This document shows positions 31,990 through 33,753 of a DNA stretch of 33,753 nucleotides, one piece after another. The position numbers and the translations under genes were made by a program. A model generated the notes under the pieces. That model saw only the letters and a program-made list of their open reading frames with translations, was not told where the DNA came from and did no database searches. Each line of letters begins with the position of its first letter. The first letter of the stretch is position 1. Source of the DNA: Magnetococcales bacterium (GTDB taxonomy: Bacteria; Pseudomonadota; Magnetococcia; Magnetococcales; JADGAQ01); the NCBI GenBank assembly GCA_015231925.1, contig JADGAQ010000021.1, positions 1-33,753 on the forward strand, given 5' to 3'.

Positions 31990-33030
31990 ATGAGAGTCCT
32001 GGGAATCGAGTCGAGTTGCGATGAAACCGCGGCGGCGGTCGTGGAGGGGGAGGGACTGGAAGCGGTTCGCCTGCTCTCCAACGTGGTGCGTGACCAGATT
32101 GCGGAGCATGCCCCCTTCGGCGGAGTGGTGCCGGAGGTGGCCAGCCGGGCCCATGTGCGTCATATCGGCCTGGTGGTGAAAGCGGCGTTGCAAAAGGCCG
32201 GTTTGGGGCCGGGAGAGCTGGACGGTCTGGCGGTGACCCTGGGACCGGGCCTGATCGGCGGATTGCTGGTGGGGCTCTCCACCGCCCAGGGTCTGGCCAT
32301 GGCCACCGGGTTGCCCCTGGTGGCCATTCACCATATGGAAGGGCATCTGGTCAGCCCGTTCTTGCAGCCGGAGAACGATTTCCGGGGTTTTCCCTTCGTG
32401 GCGCTGCTGGTTTCCGGGGGGCATACCCTGCTGGTCCTGGCGCAGCGCTTCGGGGAGTATCGCCTGCTGGGCCGCACCCGGGACGATGCGGTGGGGGAGG
32501 CTTTCGACAAGGGGGCGCGGGTGTTGGGCGTGGGCTATCCGGGCGGACCGGCCATTGCCCGACTGGCCCTCGGGGGACGGGTGGATGCGGTGCCTTTTCC
32601 CCGGGTGTTGCTGGACAAAGCGGGTTGCGACTTCTCCTTTTCGGGGTTGAAGACCAGCCTGCGGGTCTTCATGGAGCGGTTGCAGCAGACGCCGCGCCCC
32701 GATCTGAGCCTCGGTGACATTGCCGCCTCCTATCAGGAAGCCATCGTGGATACCCTGGTGGAGAAGTCCCTGACCGCCTGTCGGCGCTGTGAGGTGAACA
32801 CCCTGCTGGTCGCCGGGGGCGTGGGGGCCAATGTCCGGCTGCGGGAGAAACTGACGGCCGCCGGAGAGCGTTTCGGTCTGCGCATCGGCTATCCGCCCCT
32901 GAACCTGTGTACCGACAACGGGGCCATGGTGGCGCTGGCGGGACTGCAGCGCCTGAAACTCGGCCAGGGGCAACGGGTTGCCTCCCTGAGCCTGGATGCC
33001 CGGCCCCGTTGGTCTCTGGAAGAGATTTGA
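31990..33030 (+). CDS. tsaD: tRNA N6-threonylcarbamoyladenosine (t6A37) transferase TsaD
   Basis: 346 residues, normal for TsaD. With TsaB and TsaE it moves the threonylcarbamoyl group to A37 of ANN-decoding tRNAs. Motifs: [40 protein letters not shown] with metal ligands H115 and H119, [49 protein letters not shown], and [30 protein letters not shown] closes the active site with the conserved aspartate. The ATG at 31990 is preceded by AAGGTGA. The tRNA-Arg gene lies 61 bases beyond the stop. Confidence 0.97.
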   Translation: MRVLGIESSCDETAAAVVEGEGLEAVRLLSNVVRDQIAEHAPFGGVVPEVASRAHVRHIGLVVKAALQKAGLGPGELDGLAVTLGPGLIGGLLVGLSTAQGLAMATGLPLVAIHHMEGHLVSPFLQPENDFRGFPFVALLVSGGHTLLVLAQRFGEYRLLGRTRDDAVGEAFDKGARVLGVGYPGGPAIARLALGGRVDAVPFPRVLLDKAGCDFSFSGLKTSLRVFMERLQQTPRPDLSLGDIAASYQEAIVDTLVEKSLTACRRCEVNTLLVAGGVGANVRLREKLTAAGERFGLRIGYPPLNLCTDNGAMVALAGLQRLKLGQGQRVASLSLDARPRWSLEEI

Positions 33031-33050
33031 GGGAGCGCCCATTTTTTGGG

Positions 33051-33079
33051 TTGCACACCGCATTATTCCAGGATAACCT
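33051..33079 (+). promoter_or_regulatory. Candidate promoter for tRNA-Arg
   Basis: TTGCAC at 33051-33056 and TAACCT at 33074-33079 are 17 bases apart, with the tRNA beginning 12 bases after the -10. Both boxes match consensus at three of six positions, so it is a weak call resting mainly on position. Confidence 0.35.
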
Positions 33080-33091
33080 TATCGAATTCAG

Positions 33092-33169
33092 GCGCTCGTG
33101 GCTCAGCCCGGATAGAGCAACTGGCTACGAACCAGTAGGTCGGAGGTTCGAATCCTTCCGAGCGCGCCA
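33092..33169 (+). tRNA. tRNA-Arg (anticodon ACG)
   Basis: A complete 78-base cloverleaf. Acceptor GCGCTCG pairs with CGAGCGC, followed by G73 and an encoded CCA. D-stem GCTC/GAGC, anticodon stem ACTGG/CCAGT with loop CTACGAA (anticodon ACG at 33127-33129), and T-arm with loop TTCGAAT. The ACG anticodon would be edited to ICG by TadA to read CGU, CGC and CGA. Confidence 0.97.
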
Positions 33170-33177
33170 GAAAAATC

Positions 33178-33212
33178 AAGGGGTTAGACGGATTTCCGCC
33201 TAACCCCTTTTT
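33178..33212 (+). terminator. Rho-independent terminator after tRNA-Arg
   Basis: GGGGTTAG-A-CGGA and TCCG-C-CTAACCCC form a 12-pair stem with one mismatch and a two-base loop, followed by five T residues. It lies nine bases after the tRNA. Confidence 0.9.
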
Positions 33213-33753
33213 CGTCCGGCAATCACATAGCAATCAATTGGGGGAAATTCGGGATTCCAGCAATCGGATTTCCCTGCCCCCCATGGTGCCAAACCATTCC
33301 CACACACCGGAAACGAAAAGGCCGGATCTCGGATCTCTCCAGCTCCTCGTTCGTTCTCTTGGTGGATACCATTCGTCACCTGGATGATGGCTTACTCGAA
33401 ACCTGCCGGGGTTCCTGCATGGCGATGGTGGCCGCTTCGGCCAGGTCCAGCGATTCGCCCGCATACTCGATGATTGCCCGCAGCCCTTCGACTTGTGGCC
33501 TGTATATCTCCGTGCAGAAGGGTTCCTGGCCCGGCCAAGGTTGGCGTGTGCCGCACCGGCAGCGTCCTCTTCTGGTGCCCGGGATGGAAACTGGTACCGA
33601 TGGACGGAATCCGGAAACGGCGGAATCGTGTGATCTTTCCAGGCATCGGGGTTGTGTTTTTTGGTGAACGGAACGGATTCGTCGGACATGGCTCGTTTGT
33701 AACTATTCAGAACCCGTCTTGACGAAATATCCTTGACACGGTTTTTTGCGATT
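33213..33753. other. Poorly coding region between tRNA-Arg and the right edge
   Basis: 541 bases downstream of the tRNA terminator. Apart from a possible decayed gene at 33376-33689 on the minus strand, nothing is recognised. TTGACG and TTGACA near the right edge (from about 33719) could be promoter elements for something beyond the window. No integrase or repeat of the tRNA 3' end was seen. Confidence 0.5.
33376..33689 (-). pseudogene. Possible frameshifted small gene, unknown
   Basis: From an ATG at 33689 the minus strand reads MSDESVPFTKKHNPDAWKD, a plausible protein start. In that frame it soon becomes atypical. Switching frame near 33585 gives a protein-like reading with GRCRCGT, an FCTEIYRPQVEGL segment and a helical EYAGESLDLAEAATIAM stretch, ending at a TGA at 33376-33378. 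The second frame has no start of its own. Both halves together look like one short gene of about 100 codons broken by a frameshift, with clustered cysteines. No family is recognised. A sequencing error, or a chance open frame, would explain it equally well. Confidence 0.25.

Noticed and set aside
30934-33063. A 709-codon minus frame joining tsaD antisense to hemC, and the plus frame 30979-33030
   Set aside because: Only the parts 30934-31857 (hemC) and 31990-33030 (tsaD) match protein families; the rest is antisense.
33092-33753. tRNA-Arg as an occupied attachment site
   Set aside because: No second copy of the tRNA 3' end and no integrase were found in the window, so it is only noted as a possibility.

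Overview
The window is a GC-rich chromosomal segment of a Gram-negative bacterium, most likely a proteobacterium. An LPS-type heptosyltransferase, Wzx-type flippase, GpsA, RsgA, TsaD and a CCA-encoding tRNA-Arg support this. The general flavour (long GC-rich genes, heme-binding GGDEF protein, paired PiT/DUF47 genes) would fit Magnetococcales or a similar deep proteobacterial group, but that placement is inference and cannot be settled from the sequence alone.

Layout. Bases 1-11453 are a minus-strand surface-polysaccharide block: a heptosyltransferase (cut by the left edge), a GT4 glycosyltransferase, a flippase and a GT2 glycosyltransferase, tightly packed. A cobalamin-type radical SAM protein, a polyprenyl-phosphate-type GT2 and two large multi-spanning GT-C-like membrane proteins follow, and then gpsA. 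Divergent from gpsA is rtcB (RNA ligase), whose end overlaps tusA. An MnmA/ThiI-like PP-loop enzyme and hemB follow on the minus strand. Bases 15.4-20.4 kb are signalling: a PP2C phosphatase, a class III adenylate cyclase with an FHA domain, and a convergent diguanylate cyclase with a periplasmic CxxCH heme motif; a CitE-like lyase follows. Then come rsgA, a small AT-richer accessory pocket (a coiled-coil PD-(D/E)XK protein and an AAA ATPase) and the M3 peptidase pepF. Two tandem copies of a phosphate-transport pair (PiT permease + DUF47 PhoU-like protein) occupy 25.8-29.8 kb. The right end holds hemD and hemC (minus), tsaD (plus), tRNA-Arg(ACG), and a poorly coding edge region with a possible decayed gene.

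The most unusual content is non-coding. Four copies of a large palindromic element (about 145-210 bp, arms of about 50-62 bp, variable central loop) lie at 5497-5705, 12988-13132, 17341-17510 and 29861-30049. A decayed copy lies near 22300-22380. Every good copy sits just beyond the stop codon of a minus-strand gene. A second, shorter hairpin family occurs at about 3889-3925 and 30872-30912. Beside the decayed palindrome is a degenerate second copy of the 3' end of rsgA, so the rsgA-pepF interval looks like an insertion or rearrangement site.

Working together: the first 11 kb would build and export a lipid-linked glycan; hemB/C/D make tetrapyrrole; TusA and the PP-loop enzyme suggest a sulfur relay to tRNA; the PP2C/cyclase-FHA/GGDEF genes form a phospho- and cyclic-nucleotide signalling cluster.
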